This document shows, one piece after another, positions 36,856 through 46,596 of a DNA stretch of 64,000 nt. Each line of letters begins with the position of its first letter. Within the stretch, counting starts at the first letter, position 1. The position numbers and the translations under genes are program-made. Below the pieces are notes generated by a model. It did not search any database. It had not been told where the DNA came from and worked only from the letters and a program-made list of their open reading frames with translations. Origin of the DNA: Acholeplasma sp. OttesenSCG-928-E16 (GTDB taxonomy: Bacteria > Bacillota_I > Bacilli_A > Acholeplasmatales > Acholeplasmataceae); assembly GCA_030266845.1 (NCBI GenBank), contig JAJDIT010000002.1:1-64000 (forward strand). The letters run 5' to 3'.

Positions 36856-37420
36856 ATATTGGTTTGATAATAAACATACCTACTACAACACACAATGCTG
36901 TTGAAGATGCCATATATGGTAAATTATAGGCAATTAATGAATAAAACCAAACATTCATTCCTTCTGGAGCTAATTCACCAAACACCACTAGCCCACTCAC
37001 GCAGTGGCAAACATATCTAATACCACAAACAAGAAGAGTTCCTAATAGGAGCTCTATTTTTGGATTTTTACCACTTTTAACAACTCCCGCTAATCCTAAT
37101 AGCGTAAAAGGTACCATATAATCCAAAATGATCGTACCAGCAAGTGCCGCTGGCGTTAATCCCCATGTCACTATAAGATTTAAATTTGACAAGACATTCA
37201 CTGATGCCAAAATAAAGCCTCCGGTTAAGCCATAGCCTATCCCGCATAGAAAACTTAAAATAATAATCGGTAGCATAGATATTCCAAATACTCTACCTCC
37301 AAAAGGCATTTCTAGGTTTAGCCCTGGTACAAATGTAATGATAAGTTCTAATACGACTGCTACTGCAGCAAATAATGCTGTTAGTGTCAACTTCCTCAAA
37401 TTTTCTCTTCTTTTGTTCAT
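36791..37420 (-). CDS. thiT: Thiamine ECF transporter substrate-binding subunit ThiT
   Basis: Membrane S component that binds thiamine and works with a shared EcfAAT module encoded elsewhere. Five to six hydrophobic segments over 209 residues, with the N-terminal LTLTALFAAVAVVLELII, PFGGRVFGISMLPIIILSF and the C-terminal Y-N-LPY(M)ASS region characteristic of ThiT. The TPP riboswitch directly upstream confirms the substrate class. RBS AAGGAGG. The organism probably depends on imported thiamine. Its 3' end overlaps recU by 65 bp in the opposite orientation. Confidence 0.93.
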   Translation of the reverse strand: MNKRRENLRKLTLTALFAAVAVVLELIITFVPGLNLEMPFGGRVFGISMLPIIILSFLCGIGYGLTGGFILASVNVLSNLNLIVTWGLTPAALAGTIILDYMVPFTLLGLAGVVKSGKNPKIELLLGTLLVCGIRYVCHCVSGLVVFGELAPEGMNVWFYSLIAYNLPYMASSTALCVVVGMFIIKPISRYYYQLIDQQSSDNQDEDLN

Positions 37421-37430
37421 ATTATCCTCC

Positions 37431-37568
37431 TTGAAAATAAAAAATCTCTTCCTTAGAAGAGATAGTAAAATGACAAAAATATTATTACTATCCCTCCGCT
37501 AGTATTACCTAGTTCAGGTGATGCGGGTCGAATTATTCCTCTCAGCCTTTTGGGGCTCCCCGTAGTAC
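37431..37568 (-). promoter_or_regulatory. TPP riboswitch (THI element) with antiterminator/terminator switch
   Basis: Minus strand: CGGGGAGCC, GGCTGAGAGG, GACCC, and CCTGAACTAGGTAATACTAG-type core are diagnostic (37568-37489). P1 pairs 37567-37563 with 37490-37486. The same 3' P1 strand (GATAGTA, 37492-37486) can instead pair with TACTATC (37467-37461), an antiterminator. TACTATC overlaps the terminator stem ATCTCTTC/GAAGAGAT (37463-37444), followed by TTTTTATTTT. TPP binding should thus free the terminator and switch off thiT. Confidence 0.96.
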
Positions 37569-37574
37569 ACAACA

Positions 37575-37602
37575 ATTATATCACTATTTTTCATTTTTTC
37601 AA
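37575..37602 (-). promoter_or_regulatory. thiT/TPP riboswitch promoter
   Basis: Minus strand: TTGAAA (37602-37597), 16-base spacer, TATAAT (37580-37575), with the TPP aptamer beginning immediately after. Confidence 0.8.
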
Positions 37603-37620
37603 TAGAAAGTTTTTAAATAA

Positions 37621-37649
37621 AATAAGCAAGGCTAATCGCCTTGCTTATT
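37621..37649 (-). terminator. Terminator containing the glycosyltransferase stop codon
   Basis: Perfect 12-bp stem AATAAGCAAGGC (37649-37638 read on minus) with GCCTTGCTTATT (37632-37621), 5-base loop, then a T-rich stretch. The TAG stop (37634-37632) lies in the hairpin. Confidence 0.85.
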
Positions 37650-38918
37650 ATCATAAATCTCATACTTTGCCTTACTTCTTTTGATTGGCTTCCATTTAGC
37701 TTTAAATAATATCCCGCATGTAATACCTAGTGCGTATAGAATCATGAAAAACGGAAAAAGAATAATCCCTGGTAAAACCTTTATAAATGGAGTATTTATT
37801 CGTTTGTATTCCAAAACATAAACCAAAATAGCTTGGAAAATAAATGGAATAATAAAAGCGAAAACGAGAATCTTCCAGAGTGTATCCAAAATAATGAACA
37901 TCTCTTCATGATTACCAGTTACTCCATTAAAAACTACCATATAAATATAATAGAGGGGAAACCATATAACAGCAATCAAAGCAAGTGGAATAAAACTTTC
38001 TGTTAAAAACATATCTAAGTACTTAAACTTAAATGTCTTAAAAAACTTTAAAAGGCACCTTAGTCCATACTTGAAAAACGTTTGAATCAATCCTCTACCC
38101 ATCCGCATATTTCTTCTGAATGTATCCTTAATGGTAGTCGGTTGATCATCATATAAGATGGCATCAGCTACATATTCCGCATCGTTTCCTTTAAGTAGTT
38201 CAGATAACGTAAAATCAGCATCTTCACTAATTCCCATATCAATCCAACCACCGTTTTTTCTAATAATATCGGCACTTACCATCATACCAGGACCATTAAG
38301 TAACTGTGATAATCGAAGAGCACTTCGAACATGGCAATTAAACCTATTATCTCTTATATACCAAAGCCCTGAAATACAAGATATTGGATTATCAGTTAAA
38401 TTTTTAGCATTATTGTATCCTTTTGCTAATTTTGCTCCTGATGAAAAGCAATCATTCATCTTTGAAAGATAATTGCAATCAACCACGTTATCTGCATCAA
38501 ACCTAATAAAAAAATCATAGTTATCATATTCTTGAAGGATCTTTTCAAAGCCAAATTTAAGGGCATAACTAACTCTGTGGTGATTTTTGTCATCATCAAA
38601 TCTTTCAAACACGATAGCTCCCAAACTTCTTGCAACCATCGCTGTATTATCAGTGCAGTTATCCGCTATAATAAAAAAATCAAACAACTCTTTTGGATAG
38701 TTTTGATTTTGTAGCGATAAAATGACATCCTGAATAACTAGGCTCTCATTTCTTGCCGATACTATTACACCAATTCTGTGTTTTTTTTCAGAAATTTTGT
38801 ATTTTTTTGTTTTTAGAAAAAACAGAAAAATGTAAATCAACTGAAATCCAAAAGCCACTGAAAACGTGATTATAATAACATTATTAATAATGCTTAAAAC
38901 ATGATTGAATAACTCCAT
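37632..38918 (-). CDS. Family 2 membrane glycosyltransferase (processive-type)
   Basis: Transfers sugar from a nucleotide-sugar at the membrane. The 428 residues have one N-terminal membrane segment (about 12-35), a cytosolic GT-A domain (IGVIVSARNES, FFIIADNCTDNTA, FIRFDADNVVD), the acceptor motif SEDADFTLS, the product-binding RRNMRMGRG (in place of QxxRW), and three or four C-terminal membrane segments. It resembles hyaluronan/N-acetylglucosamine polymer synthases. Product unknown. No other exopolysaccharide genes nearby. Confidence 0.88.
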   Translation of the reverse strand: MELFNHVLSIINNVIIITFSVAFGFQLIYIFLFFLKTKKYKISEKKHRIGVIVSARNESLVIQDVILSLQNQNYPKELFDFFIIADNCTDNTAMVARSLGAIVFERFDDDKNHHRVSYALKFGFEKILQEYDNYDFFIRFDADNVVDCNYLSKMNDCFSSGAKLAKGYNNAKNLTDNPISCISGLWYIRDNRFNCHVRSALRLSQLLNGPGMMVSADIIRKNGGWIDMGISEDADFTLSELLKGNDAEYVADAILYDDQPTTIKDTFRRNMRMGRGLIQTFFKYGLRCLLKFFKTFKFKYLDMFLTESFIPLALIAVIWFPLYYIYMVVFNGVTGNHEEMFIILDTLWKILVFAFIIPFIFQAILVYVLEYKRINTPFIKVLPGIILFPFFMILYALGITCGILFKAKWKPIKRSKAKYEIYDNKQGD

Positions 38919-38956
38919 TTCAACATCTTAAAAAACGTGATGTCTCCTCTCTTTTA

Positions 38957-39325
38957 TTATGCCAATAACTCTGCTAGTTGCTCTAATAGCCACTGAGACA
39001 AGAAAATGTTAATAAAGACTGCTACGACTCCTAAAATAATACCAACAATACATAATGTTCTACCCTTAGAATTTCCAGTGCTTTTGGCTTTACTTAATCC
39101 AATTCCTCCACATATAAAAGCCACTAATGGAGTTAATAAAAGAAAGCCAACCCAAATAGCGACCCAACCAAGTGTCTCGCTTTTCTTATAATCTGGATTC
39201 AAATAAGGATCCCTAGACTGTCTTTCAGCCTCTCTTCTTTCGTCGTTTCCTGCCTCTGCACCGCAATAAGGACAATAAACAACCCCATCACCAACCTGTG
39301 AACCACAATTTCTGCAATACTTCAT
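38957..39325 (-). CDS. Zinc-ribbon membrane protein (DUF4190-like)
   Basis: The 122 residues start with a zinc ribbon with two CxxC pairs (YCRNCGSQV...YCPYCGAE), then a charged linker, then two hydrophobic segments (about 53-75 and 90-115). The TM-GGIGLSKAKSTGNSKGRTLCIVGIILG pattern resembles DUF4190 proteins. Function unknown. Located between the glycosyltransferase and deoA, with separate spacing of 38 and 14 bases. Confidence 0.8.
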   Translation of the reverse strand: MKYCRNCGSQVGDGVVYCPYCGAEAGNDERREAERQSRDPYLNPDYKKSETLGWVAIWVGFLLLTPLVAFICGGIGLSKAKSTGNSKGRTLCIVGIILGVVAVFINIFLSQWLLEQLAELLA

Positions 39326-39339
39326 TTCTCTCTCCTTTT

Positions 39340-40650
39340 TTATTTTTTGTTATTTACAATCGTTTTTTCAATTAGAACCGTTTTGTTTCTTTTTGGTCCC
39401 ACGATTATATTATCCAAAATCAGTTTTTTTGCTTCTTCAAGCCCTCTTTCGTGGTGATATATAATAGCTATTGTCTCACCCTTAGAAACCATATCACCAA
39501 TTTTTTTGATAAGGTCCAATCCGACATCATGAATGATTTGATCGTCCTTTTTTTCTCTACCAGCTCCAAGACGCATGCCAGCTAAACCCAATGATAACGC
39601 ATCCATCTTCTCAACATAGCCACTTGAGATTGATTTTAATTCATATTTTTTTGCTGTTCCATATAGCATGTTTGGATTATCGACAACTGATGGGTCTCCA
39701 CCTTGAGCCTCAATCATTTCTTTTAACTTATATAAAGAACTTCCATTTTTTAAGGTTTCTCTTAGTTTATCTTTAGCAACATCGAAGTCGCTTTCAATTT
39801 TAGAGTCCAATAATAAATGTGCGCCTATTTCAATTGTAACCTCGACTAGATCAGCGGGACCATTTCCCTTTAGTGTTTCAATTGCCTCAAGTACCTCAAG
39901 CCCATTTCCAATCTTGTGTCCTAAGGGCTCATCCATGTTTGTTAAAATAGCGGTAACTTCTCTTTTAGCTAATTGTCCTATTTCGACCATCAACCTAGCT
40001 AGTTTTTCAGCATCTTCCATGTTTTTCATGAAGGCTCCACTGCCTACCTTAACATCAAGACAAATACAATCTGCACCACTTGCAAGCTTCTTTGACATGA
40101 TACTAGATGCAATTAGTGGAATAGATTCAACGGTTGCAGTCACATCTCTTAAAGCATAAATTTTCTTGTCAGCTGGAGCAATGTCACCACTTTGACCAAC
40201 TACCGCTAGTCCAATCCTATTAACCTGATCCTTAAACTCATCAATTCCAAGTACGGTATTGAACCCTGGTATTGACTCTAGCTTATCTATCGTCCCTCCG
40301 GTATGTCCTAATCCTCTACCGCTCATTTTTGCAAATTTTGCACCATGATGAGCTAATAACGGACCTAATACTAATGTAACTTTATCTCCAACACCGCCAG
40401 TTGAGTGTTTGTCAACCTTGATTCCATTTATATCAGATAAATCAAAAACATCTCCAGAATCTCTCATTGAAAGAGCTAGTGATGTTGATTCCTCATCATC
40501 CATTCCTCTAAAAAAAACCGCCATTAAAAAAGCGCTCATCTGATAGTCTGGAATTCTTCCTTTAGTGTATTCAGTAATGATAAAGTCTATTTCTTCTTTT
40601 GTTAATTTATAACCATCCCTTTTTTTTATAAGGATATCAAGTATATGCAT
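39340..40650 (-). CDS. deoA: Pyrimidine-nucleoside (thymidine) phosphorylase
   Basis: Phosphorolyses thymidine, deoxyuridine and possibly uridine to base plus (deoxy)ribose 1-phosphate, feeding DeoB. ATG 40650 follows TTGGAGG with correct spacing; an in-frame TTG at 40662 overlaps that ribosome site and is rejected. The 436 residues contain DKHSTGGVGDKVTLVLGPLLA (phosphate binding), KMSGRGLGHTGGTIDKLESIPGF and the C-terminal alpha/beta domain. Complete. Downstream of a divergent phosphatase gene. Confidence 0.95.
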   Translation of the reverse strand: MHILDILIKKRDGYKLTKEEIDFIITEYTKGRIPDYQMSAFLMAVFFRGMDDEESTSLALSMRDSGDVFDLSDINGIKVDKHSTGGVGDKVTLVLGPLLAHHGAKFAKMSGRGLGHTGGTIDKLESIPGFNTVLGIDEFKDQVNRIGLAVVGQSGDIAPADKKIYALRDVTATVESIPLIASSIMSKKLASGADCICLDVKVGSGAFMKNMEDAEKLARLMVEIGQLAKREVTAILTNMDEPLGHKIGNGLEVLEAIETLKGNGPADLVEVTIEIGAHLLLDSKIESDFDVAKDKLRETLKNGSSLYKLKEMIEAQGGDPSVVDNPNMLYGTAKKYELKSISSGYVEKMDALSLGLAGMRLGAGREKKDDQIIHDVGLDLIKKIGDMVSKGETIAIIYHHERGLEEAKKLILDNIIVGPKRNKTVLIEKTIVNNKK

Positions 40651-40723
40651 TTTTACCTCCAAATCATATTTTTATTTTATCATATAATGATATAATAAGA
40701 TAGTAGATTATAAGGAGATTTTT

Positions 40724-41290
40724 ATGCAAATAACCGTTGTAAGACATGGAGAAACAAAAATTAATTATTTAAAAAAAATTCAAGGTTCAAGAACGAATGA
40801 AAAACTTAATGTTGCGGGGCGTAAACAAATAAGAAATATTGCCAATAAGTTGTTAAAAGATAATGCAGTCTTTGATTTAGTAATGTCAAGTCCCTTATCA
40901 AGAGCGTTAGAGAGCGCAAGTATCCTAAACGAAACACTAAAAATTGATGATAAGATTATTATAAACATGCTCTTTCAGGAAAGAGATTTTGGATATTTTG
41001 AAAAAATGGACATTGATGAGTTTTATAAATTAAAATCAGAAAAAGATATTGATGAATATTACGAGAGTGATGATGAACTATTGGCAAGAATAAATTATGC
41101 TGCCCTTGATATTTCAAATAAATATCCAAATAGTAATATTTTGGTTGCCGCACATTCACAAGTAATAAAATCCCTATTAATAATAGCAGGTGCAAAGGGA
41201 TATCATTTTCAATCACCTATAAAAAATGGTGAGTTCTTCACTTTTGAGATAAAAGATCATAAGATTAAGTTTGTTTGTTCTTCCAAGTAA
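40724..41290 (+). CDS. Histidine phosphatase family protein
   Basis: Phosphoglycerate-mutase-like phosphatase. The 188 residues begin with the RHG motif (ITVVRHGETKIN; catalytic H8), followed by MSSPLSRALESASIL, an FGYFE-type stretch with the acid residue, and the second histidine in VAAHSQVIKSLL. The substrate is not predictable (phosphosugars, nucleotides or cobalamin-type). RBS AAGGAG. Divergent from deoA, which might hint at sugar-phosphate control, but that is speculation. Confidence 0.88.
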   Translation: MQITVVRHGETKINYLKKIQGSRTNEKLNVAGRKQIRNIANKLLKDNAVFDLVMSSPLSRALESASILNETLKIDDKIIINMLFQERDFGYFEKMDIDEFYKLKSEKDIDEYYESDDELLARINYAALDISNKYPNSNILVAAHSQVIKSLLIIAGAKGYHFQSPIKNGEFFTFEIKDHKIKFVCSSK

Positions 41291-41300
41291 ATAATATATA

Positions 41301-41334
41301 AAAAGGTAAGAGTGATTAGGCACTCTTACCTTTT
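41301..41334. terminator. Bidirectional terminator containing the plsC stop
   Basis: Perfect 14-bp stem AAAAGGTAAGAGTG (41301-41314) with CACTCTTACCTTTT (41321-41334), loop ATTAGG. The minus-strand plsC TAA (41318-41316) is in the loop. Confidence 0.92.
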
Positions 41335-42152
41335 TTATTTTTCTTTTGATACTTAGATTGTATTTCAATTAATCCCTCATTAATAATTTTTTCAACCATT
41401 TCATCAATTTCAAAAGTTTTTAAATCCTTAAACCTTTCATATGGAATCGGATCATGAAATTTAACTGTTATCTTTGTCCTAAGGAATGGTGATCTTTTTC
41501 TTAATTTATGAGTGCCATACATACTGACCGGAACGATAACTGCCCCTGATTTTAAAGCCATCTTGTAAGCGCCATTTCTCGCACCACTCATCATCTCTGA
41601 CTCATGATTTTTTGTTGTACCTTCTGGAAACATAATCATTAAGTCACCACCCTTGATTCTTTCAATCGCCTTAAACATCTCTTTAATCGTAGCTCTATCA
41701 TCGTCTCGATATATAATCATACCATCTGTAAAGTCTAACCATTGTCTTAATATCCATACTTTATATAAAGAAGCTTTTGGAGAAAAAGAAGCCTTTCTTC
41801 TAAATATTTGTACCAAAATAGCTGCATCAAGATTTGAACGGTGATTACAGTAACAAATTGTTGGCCCTTCTTTTGGAATTTTATCAGTTCCTAATGCCCT
41901 AACTCCTACATTAAAAATAAGATTATTAGCAACCCATACGGCATGTCTAGAAAAATTTAAACGCAGTTTAGTATTTTTCTCTGGTGTTTTTTTAAAGTAT
42001 ATTAGCGATAACGAAACGTAGATTAAAAAGATTGCGATGGCAAAAACATAACCAAGGGGAACCCATAGGAAAATTAACCACTTGTTAGAAACTAATACAG
42101 ACAGTGTTGCTGTAAAAGCTATCCATGAAAAAAATGTTATAAAAATACTCAT
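41316..42152 (-). CDS. plsC: 1-acyl-sn-glycerol-3-phosphate acyltransferase
   Basis: Makes phosphatidic acid for membrane lipids. The 278 residues have two N-terminal membrane segments (about 3-22 and 26-52) and the acyltransferase motifs N-H104-RSNLD109 and MFPEGTTKN, plus VPVSMYGTHKL. Complete, although the last codons (KKGKSA) are encoded by the terminator hairpin. It follows folA by 1 base, which indicates co-transcription with pepV-thyA-folA. Confidence 0.92.
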   Translation of the reverse strand: MSIFITFFSWIAFTATLSVLVSNKWLIFLWVPLGYVFAIAIFLIYVSLSLIYFKKTPEKNTKLRLNFSRHAVWVANNLIFNVGVRALGTDKIPKEGPTICYCNHRSNLDAAILVQIFRRKASFSPKASLYKVWILRQWLDFTDGMIIYRDDDRATIKEMFKAIERIKGGDLMIMFPEGTTKNHESEMMSGARNGAYKMALKSGAVIVPVSMYGTHKLRKRSPFLRTKITVKFHDPIPYERFKDLKTFEIDEMVEKIINEGLIEIQSKYQKKNKKGKSA

Positions 42153-42153
42153 G

Positions 42154-42621
42154 TTACTTCCTCTTATAGACAGTAAAATTTACTCTACTCGTCTTTTCTT
42201 CTTTAATTAAACTATATTTATTGATATCAAATTCAGGGAAATAAACATCTCCCTCATGTGTTCCTTTTATAAAAGATATATATAGATAATCAGCATACGG
42301 CAGAGAAAGCTCATAGATCATCCTTCCACCAACAACAAAGACATCTTCCCTTGTCTCTTTTAAAAAAGTGACCACATCATTAATTATTATAGCATCTTCA
42401 TATTCAAAATGGTCCTTATTTGCTACATATATCTTACGATATGGAAAGGGTTTATCTTTATAATATGATTTCAATGAAAGATAAGTCAAATGGCCCATAA
42501 GGACGACCTGATCTTTTGTCTTTTCTTTATAATATTGTAAATCTTCTTTGACATGCCAAGGCATGAGATTTCCCTTACCAATTAATCTATTTTCATCCAT
42601 TGCCCATATTAAAGAAATCAT
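42154..42621 (-). CDS. folA: Dihydrofolate reductase
   Basis: Regenerates tetrahydrofolate after thymidylate synthesis. The 155 residues show the typical start [22 protein letters not shown], the [14 protein letters not shown] strand, and [12 protein letters not shown]. The ATG overlaps the thyA stop by 4 bp, a conserved thyA-folA arrangement. Confidence 0.96.
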   Translation of the reverse strand: MISLIWAMDENRLIGKGNLMPWHVKEDLQYYKEKTKDQVVLMGHLTYLSLKSYYKDKPFPYRKIYVANKDHFEYEDAIIINDVVTFLKETREDVFVVGGRMIYELSLPYADYLYISFIKGTHEGDVYFPEFDINKYSLIKEEKTSRVNFTVYKRK

Positions 42622-43484
42622 ACTGCCACCTTACCCTTAATTGCCTTATGAGGAAAATAATCAACAAGTTCAAAATCGCTAAACTTAAAATCAAAAATAG
42701 ATTTTATATCTTTATTTAAAATCATCTTTGGTAACTGTCTTGGTTCCCTGCTAAGCTGAGTACTAATCTGATCTAAATGATTAGAATAAATATGAGCATC
42801 TCCAAGGGTGTGTATAAACTCATATGGAGTTAGGTTTGTTACTTGGGATATCATCATCAATAACAATGAATAGCTAGCAATGTTAAAAGGAACACCTAAA
42901 AAAATATCTGCGCTCCTTTGATATAGTTGCAAAGAAAGCTTTCCATCAGATACATAAAACTGCATAAATGCATGACAAGGAGGCAATGCCATACTTTTAA
43001 TAAATGGTGGGTTCCAAGCACTAATAATGATTCTCCTAGATGATGGATTGTTTTTTAAATCATCAAGAACATTTTGAAGTTGATCAATCCCACAAAAATC
43101 CCGCCACTGCTTTCCATACACAGGTCCTAAATCTCCATATTTTCGGGAAAAATCATCAGATTGCTTGATTTTTAATATAAAATCATCAATTGATTCACCA
43201 TTAAAATCATCTGTCTTCTTGAATCTTTCATAGGGCCATTCATTCCAGATTTTAATGTCGTTATCGACTAAATATTTGATGTTCGTATCTCCGCTAATGA
43301 ACCAGAGCAATTCGTGTATTATTGACTTTAAATGCACTTTTTTGGTTGTCAATAGGGGAAATCCCTCTTCCAAATTAAAGCGCATCTGATAACCAAAAAT
43401 ACTTCTAACACCAGTACCCGTTCTATCTTTTTTATATGAGCCCTTTTCAAGGACATGTCTACATAATTCTAAATATTGCTTCAT
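42618..43484 (-). CDS. thyA: Thymidylate synthase (ThyA)
   Basis: Methylates dUMP to dTMP. The 288 residues contain the catalytic C170 in [11 protein letters not shown], the [10 protein letters not shown] loop, [17 protein letters not shown] and the [12 protein letters not shown] motif. The tail is short. Complete. It follows pepV by 2 bases and overlaps folA by 4 bp. dUMP can be supplied by the dCMP deaminase at 25795. Confidence 0.97.
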   Translation of the reverse strand: MKQYLELCRHVLEKGSYKKDRTGTGVRSIFGYQMRFNLEEGFPLLTTKKVHLKSIIHELLWFISGDTNIKYLVDNDIKIWNEWPYERFKKTDDFNGESIDDFILKIKQSDDFSRKYGDLGPVYGKQWRDFCGIDQLQNVLDDLKNNPSSRRIIISAWNPPFIKSMALPPCHAFMQFYVSDGKLSLQLYQRSADIFLGVPFNIASYSLLLMMISQVTNLTPYEFIHTLGDAHIYSNHLDQISTQLSREPRQLPKMILNKDIKSIFDFKFSDFELVDYFPHKAIKGKVAV

Positions 43485-43486
43485 AT

Positions 43487-44872
43487 TTATTTAGAGAGTT
43501 CATATAAAGACTCAGCATAAATCGCGATAGCCTTAAAAAAATCATCCAAATCAATAAATTCATCCTTTTGATGAATAAATGATTCCTTATCCAAAAAATG
43601 TGGTCCAAAGGCCACCACGTTAGGCATCGCGCGGGCGAATGTTCCACCACCTATTACGATTGGCTTTGCCTTTTTATCGTTAGTATGCTTAACATATACA
43701 CTCATTAGCTTTTGAACTAAATCACTATTTGGGTCGACATAAAGCAATGGCTGATCCCTCTCTAGTTCCACTTGAAGATCAAATTTTTCTAGTGTTTTAG
43801 CAAGTTTATTAGTAATAATATTAGCAGTTATTCCCTTTGGATATCTTATATTAAGATCCATTTCATACTTTCCATCCTGATAAAATAGAGTTCCAAGATT
43901 ATTAGTTAAATCTCCCATTTCTTTGTCAGTGTGAGAAAAACCTAACTTGATACCTTTGGTATCTCCACTAAAATACTTAGATATTATTTCGACTAATTCG
44001 TTTTCTGTTGTTACCTTTCTTAAAAATTCAAACATCAACCAAATAGCATTTATTCCAAGCTCTGGAGTTGATCCATGGGCGCTCTTACCGTTGATTCTAA
44101 CGATGATTTGGTCATTTTCTATTCTAGTACTTCCTTGCGAACTTGACTTAGTTAAGAATTGTTCAAATTCTTGCTTCATAACAAGCAGATTAGCAACTTT
44201 TAAAGTCGCTTCACAAAAATCAGGCACCATATTAGATCTAAAACCAGCTTCTATCTTTTTGACTTCATTTTCTCTACAAGTCCCTTTTATTTTGATATTT
44301 GCAATTCCTTTTTCAGCATAAATAAGCGGAAAATCAGCATCCGGAATAAAACCTGAAACTGGCTTTTCAGGAAATTTTTTAAAATAGTATTCCACACCTC
44401 GCCAACCAGTTTCTTCATCGGTAGCTAAAATAAGTTTAATCCTTTTAGTAAGCGGTACTTTTAGATCCTTTAATATTTTCATCGCGTAATAAAAAGCGAT
44501 AGTAGGTCCTTTATCATCTTCGGTTCCTCTACCATACATTCTATTATTATTGATGATTGCTCCATAAGGAGGGAATGTCCAGTTGTTACCAGCAGGAACA
44601 ACGTCAAGATGTCCGATGCTTCCTACAAAATCATTTTGATTTCCATATATTATATGTCCGGCGTAGCCATCGACATTCAATACTTCAAAGCCATCTCTCT
44701 TAGCAATATCAAGCATATATAATAAAGAGTCTCTTATGCCCTCGCCAAAAGGTGCATCTTTCCTATTTGGATCAAAGCTCGTTAATTCTGAGTTAATTTT
44801 AATTAATCCAACTAGATCGTTAATTATTGCATCTTTTCTACTTTCTACTTCTTTTTTAAAGTCTATTTCCAT
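43487..44872 (-). CDS. pepV: M20-family dipeptidase (PepV/Sapep-like)
   Basis: Zinc dipeptidase for peptide nutrition. ATG 44872 is preferred over ATG 44881, because the ribosome site AAAGGAG abuts the latter; this gives 461 residues. Zinc-site motifs are [18 protein letters not shown] and [10 protein letters not shown], plus the C-terminal [12 protein letters not shown] loop that carries the last histidine region FGPHF. Complete. First gene of pepV-thyA-folA-plsC. Confidence 0.93.
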   Translation of the reverse strand: MEIDFKKEVESRKDAIINDLVGLIKINSELTSFDPNRKDAPFGEGIRDSLLYMLDIAKRDGFEVLNVDGYAGHIIYGNQNDFVGSIGHLDVVPAGNNWTFPPYGAIINNNRMYGRGTEDDKGPTIAFYYAMKILKDLKVPLTKRIKLILATDEETGWRGVEYYFKKFPEKPVSGFIPDADFPLIYAEKGIANIKIKGTCRENEVKKIEAGFRSNMVPDFCEATLKVANLLVMKQEFEQFLTKSSSQGSTRIENDQIIVRINGKSAHGSTPELGINAIWLMFEFLRKVTTENELVEIISKYFSGDTKGIKLGFSHTDKEMGDLTNNLGTLFYQDGKYEMDLNIRYPKGITANIITNKLAKTLEKFDLQVELERDQPLLYVDPNSDLVQKLMSVYVKHTNDKKAKPIVIGGGTFARAMPNVVAFGPHFLDKESFIHQKDEFIDLDDFFKAIAIYAESLYELSK

Positions 44873-44955
44873 CCAAATCATCTCCTTTTATTATTTTATC
44901 AAATAATAAGCTTTTTTAATAGTAATATTCGCTCTTTTTCTTGCTTTAACATAAA

Positions 44956-44986
44956 AAAGGAAGCTTGACTCAATGCAGCTTCCTTT
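44956..44986 (-). terminator. Terminator of the PadR-DUF1700-DUF4097 operon
   Basis: Ten-bp stem AAAGGAAGCT (44986-44977 on minus) with AGCTTCCTTT (44965-44956), 11-base loop, T-run on the minus strand, 43 bases past the DUF4097 stop. Confidence 0.75.
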
Positions 44987-45028
44987 ATGTTTATGAAAAA
45001 GTATTTTTTCATTAGTTAATTTGTTCTT

Positions 45029-46036
45029 TTAATAGTTGATTTCAATCCAACCAGAAGTAATTCTAATATAAATTAATCCTTCAGTACCATTTTTTTGGTA
45101 TCTACTACCCTGCCCTTGTCCATTTATCTTTATACTACCTGAGGATGCCTTCAAGTCATATTCAAAATCCTTAGCATCTTTGATGTTTAGTTTGAGTGAG
45201 CCGCTAGAAACGGTTGCGTTTATGTTCGTTAATTCCACTTTATTAAGAGTCACAATACCACTTGAAATTTTTAAGTTACTAAAATTATCAACTTTCGAAT
45301 TATCAAAGACTAAGTTCCCACTTTGAATCCTTACATCAGCATTCTTCACTGTGGCATATTTTATATGAGCATTCCCACTATTCATATTAATGGTCATATT
45401 GTTGCATGTGACATTATTTACTGATAAATTTCCAGATGATATTCGAGCTTGAATATCTGATGTTATAAGATTGTTGATTACCACATTCCCAGAGTTAACT
45501 TCTGTGTAAAAACCATTGGTATTAATATCATTAACATTAATCTTGCCGCTACTAGTTAGTAAATCGATTTTATCATTAACCTTTAGGCTTGGAATAGTAA
45601 TATTGCCAGAGGATACTTTAATCTTAAAGTTTTCAAAGACAATGTCCTTTGGTAACGTCACAGTCATCAAATCATATTTTTCTGTTAAAAAAGGCAAAAA
45701 ATAAATATTGAAATACCATTTTCTTTTAATTGAAAACGCTAGAGTTCCATCTTGATATGTATTAACAACCTCGTCTTTTTCGATGTTTTCATAATATTTT
45801 ATGGTTATTTCGCTAGTTTCTTCATATTGGAACACTACATTTTTTGAGGATAAATTAAAATCCAATTTAATTTCATCTTCATTATATTGATGAACGATGA
45901 TTTTTTCTTCGTAATTTTCCTCATCGAGAATCATGTCTCTATATTCTGAAAATGTGGTGCCCATAAAGCATGATGCCGCAAATAATGATAATCCGATTAC
46001 AAATAAAATTGATAAGAATACCATAAACTTTCTCAT
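45029..46036 (-). CDS. DUF4097-family beta-repeat protein, membrane/secreted
   Basis: Function unknown. The 335 residues start with a hydrophobic segment (MVFLSILFVIGLSLFAAS) followed by CF, which could be a signal anchor or weak lipobox (FAASC). After about residue 100 it is a long right-handed beta solenoid of 18-20-residue turns, rich in SSGN, NSGN and SSGS (for example KVSSGNITI, TSSGKINV, NSGNVVI, SSGNLSV). Such proteins often sit behind PadR regulators with a DUF1700 membrane protein, and act in envelope stress. Its ATG overlaps the DUF1700 gene by 4 bp. Confidence 0.85.
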   Translation of the reverse strand: MRKFMVFLSILFVIGLSLFAASCFMGTTFSEYRDMILDEENYEEKIIVHQYNEDEIKLDFNLSSKNVVFQYEETSEITIKYYENIEKDEVVNTYQDGTLAFSIKRKWYFNIYFLPFLTEKYDLMTVTLPKDIVFENFKIKVSSGNITIPSLKVNDKIDLLTSSGKINVNDINTNGFYTEVNSGNVVINNLITSDIQARISSGNLSVNNVTCNNMTINMNSGNAHIKYATVKNADVRIQSGNLVFDNSKVDNFSNLKISSGIVTLNKVELTNINATVSSGSLKLNIKDAKDFEYDLKASSGSIKINGQGQGSRYQKNGTEGLIYIRITSGWIEINY

Positions 46037-46596
46037 GCTGACACCCTCTTTCTTTTAATTATGCTGCTTGCCCACTTTAACATCAGCTTGCTTAAAACCT
46101 TGCTAAGCCTATTTAAACCAATACAGACCATTATGGATAATGGAATGGACATTAATACTAGTCCTATCATACCAATAGCAACTCCTAAACTGGCATCAAA
46201 AAATACGAAGTTCATTACAACGTAAAGAATGCTTGATATACCAGCTAATGCAACGGCAATTCCAGCAATCACAAAAACTACCATCATGATTAGGAATATT
46301 ATGTATAATACACCAAGAGGTATAGTTGCAACTCCACCAAATAAAACTCTTAGTAGGCTTTGAGCACCCTTTCTAGTATCTTTTGCACTATATCCGCTCT
46401 TATTTGCATAAATAGATGGCCCAACTGAAGTAACAATTTCTTTGATGTTATAATCCATTAGGATTAAATCAATATGTTCATTGTTATCTAGGCGATCAAG
46501 GATCATTTCTTTATAGTAATCGACGATTTCATCAATGCCTTCACTTCCATATTTTTTTAGTAACTCTTCTTTCAATTTAATTAGAAATTTATCCAT
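46033..46596 (-). CDS. DUF1700-family membrane protein
   Basis: The 187 residues have a soluble N-terminal region (about 1-75, with DEIVDYYKEMILDRLDNNEH, the family's helical start) and two or three strongly hydrophobic segments between 88 and 165, ending with a basic tail. Function unknown; DUF1700 proteins accompany PadR repressors. It overlaps the PadR gene by 8 bp and the DUF4097 gene by 4 bp. Confidence 0.85.
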   Translation of the reverse strand: MDKFLIKLKEELLKKYGSEGIDEIVDYYKEMILDRLDNNEHIDLILMDYNIKEIVTSVGPSIYANKSGYSAKDTRKGAQSLLRVLFGGVATIPLGVLYIIFLIMMVVFVIAGIAVALAGISSILYVVMNFVFFDASLGVAIGMIGLVLMSIPLSIMVCIGLNRLSKVLSKLMLKWASSIIKRKRVSA

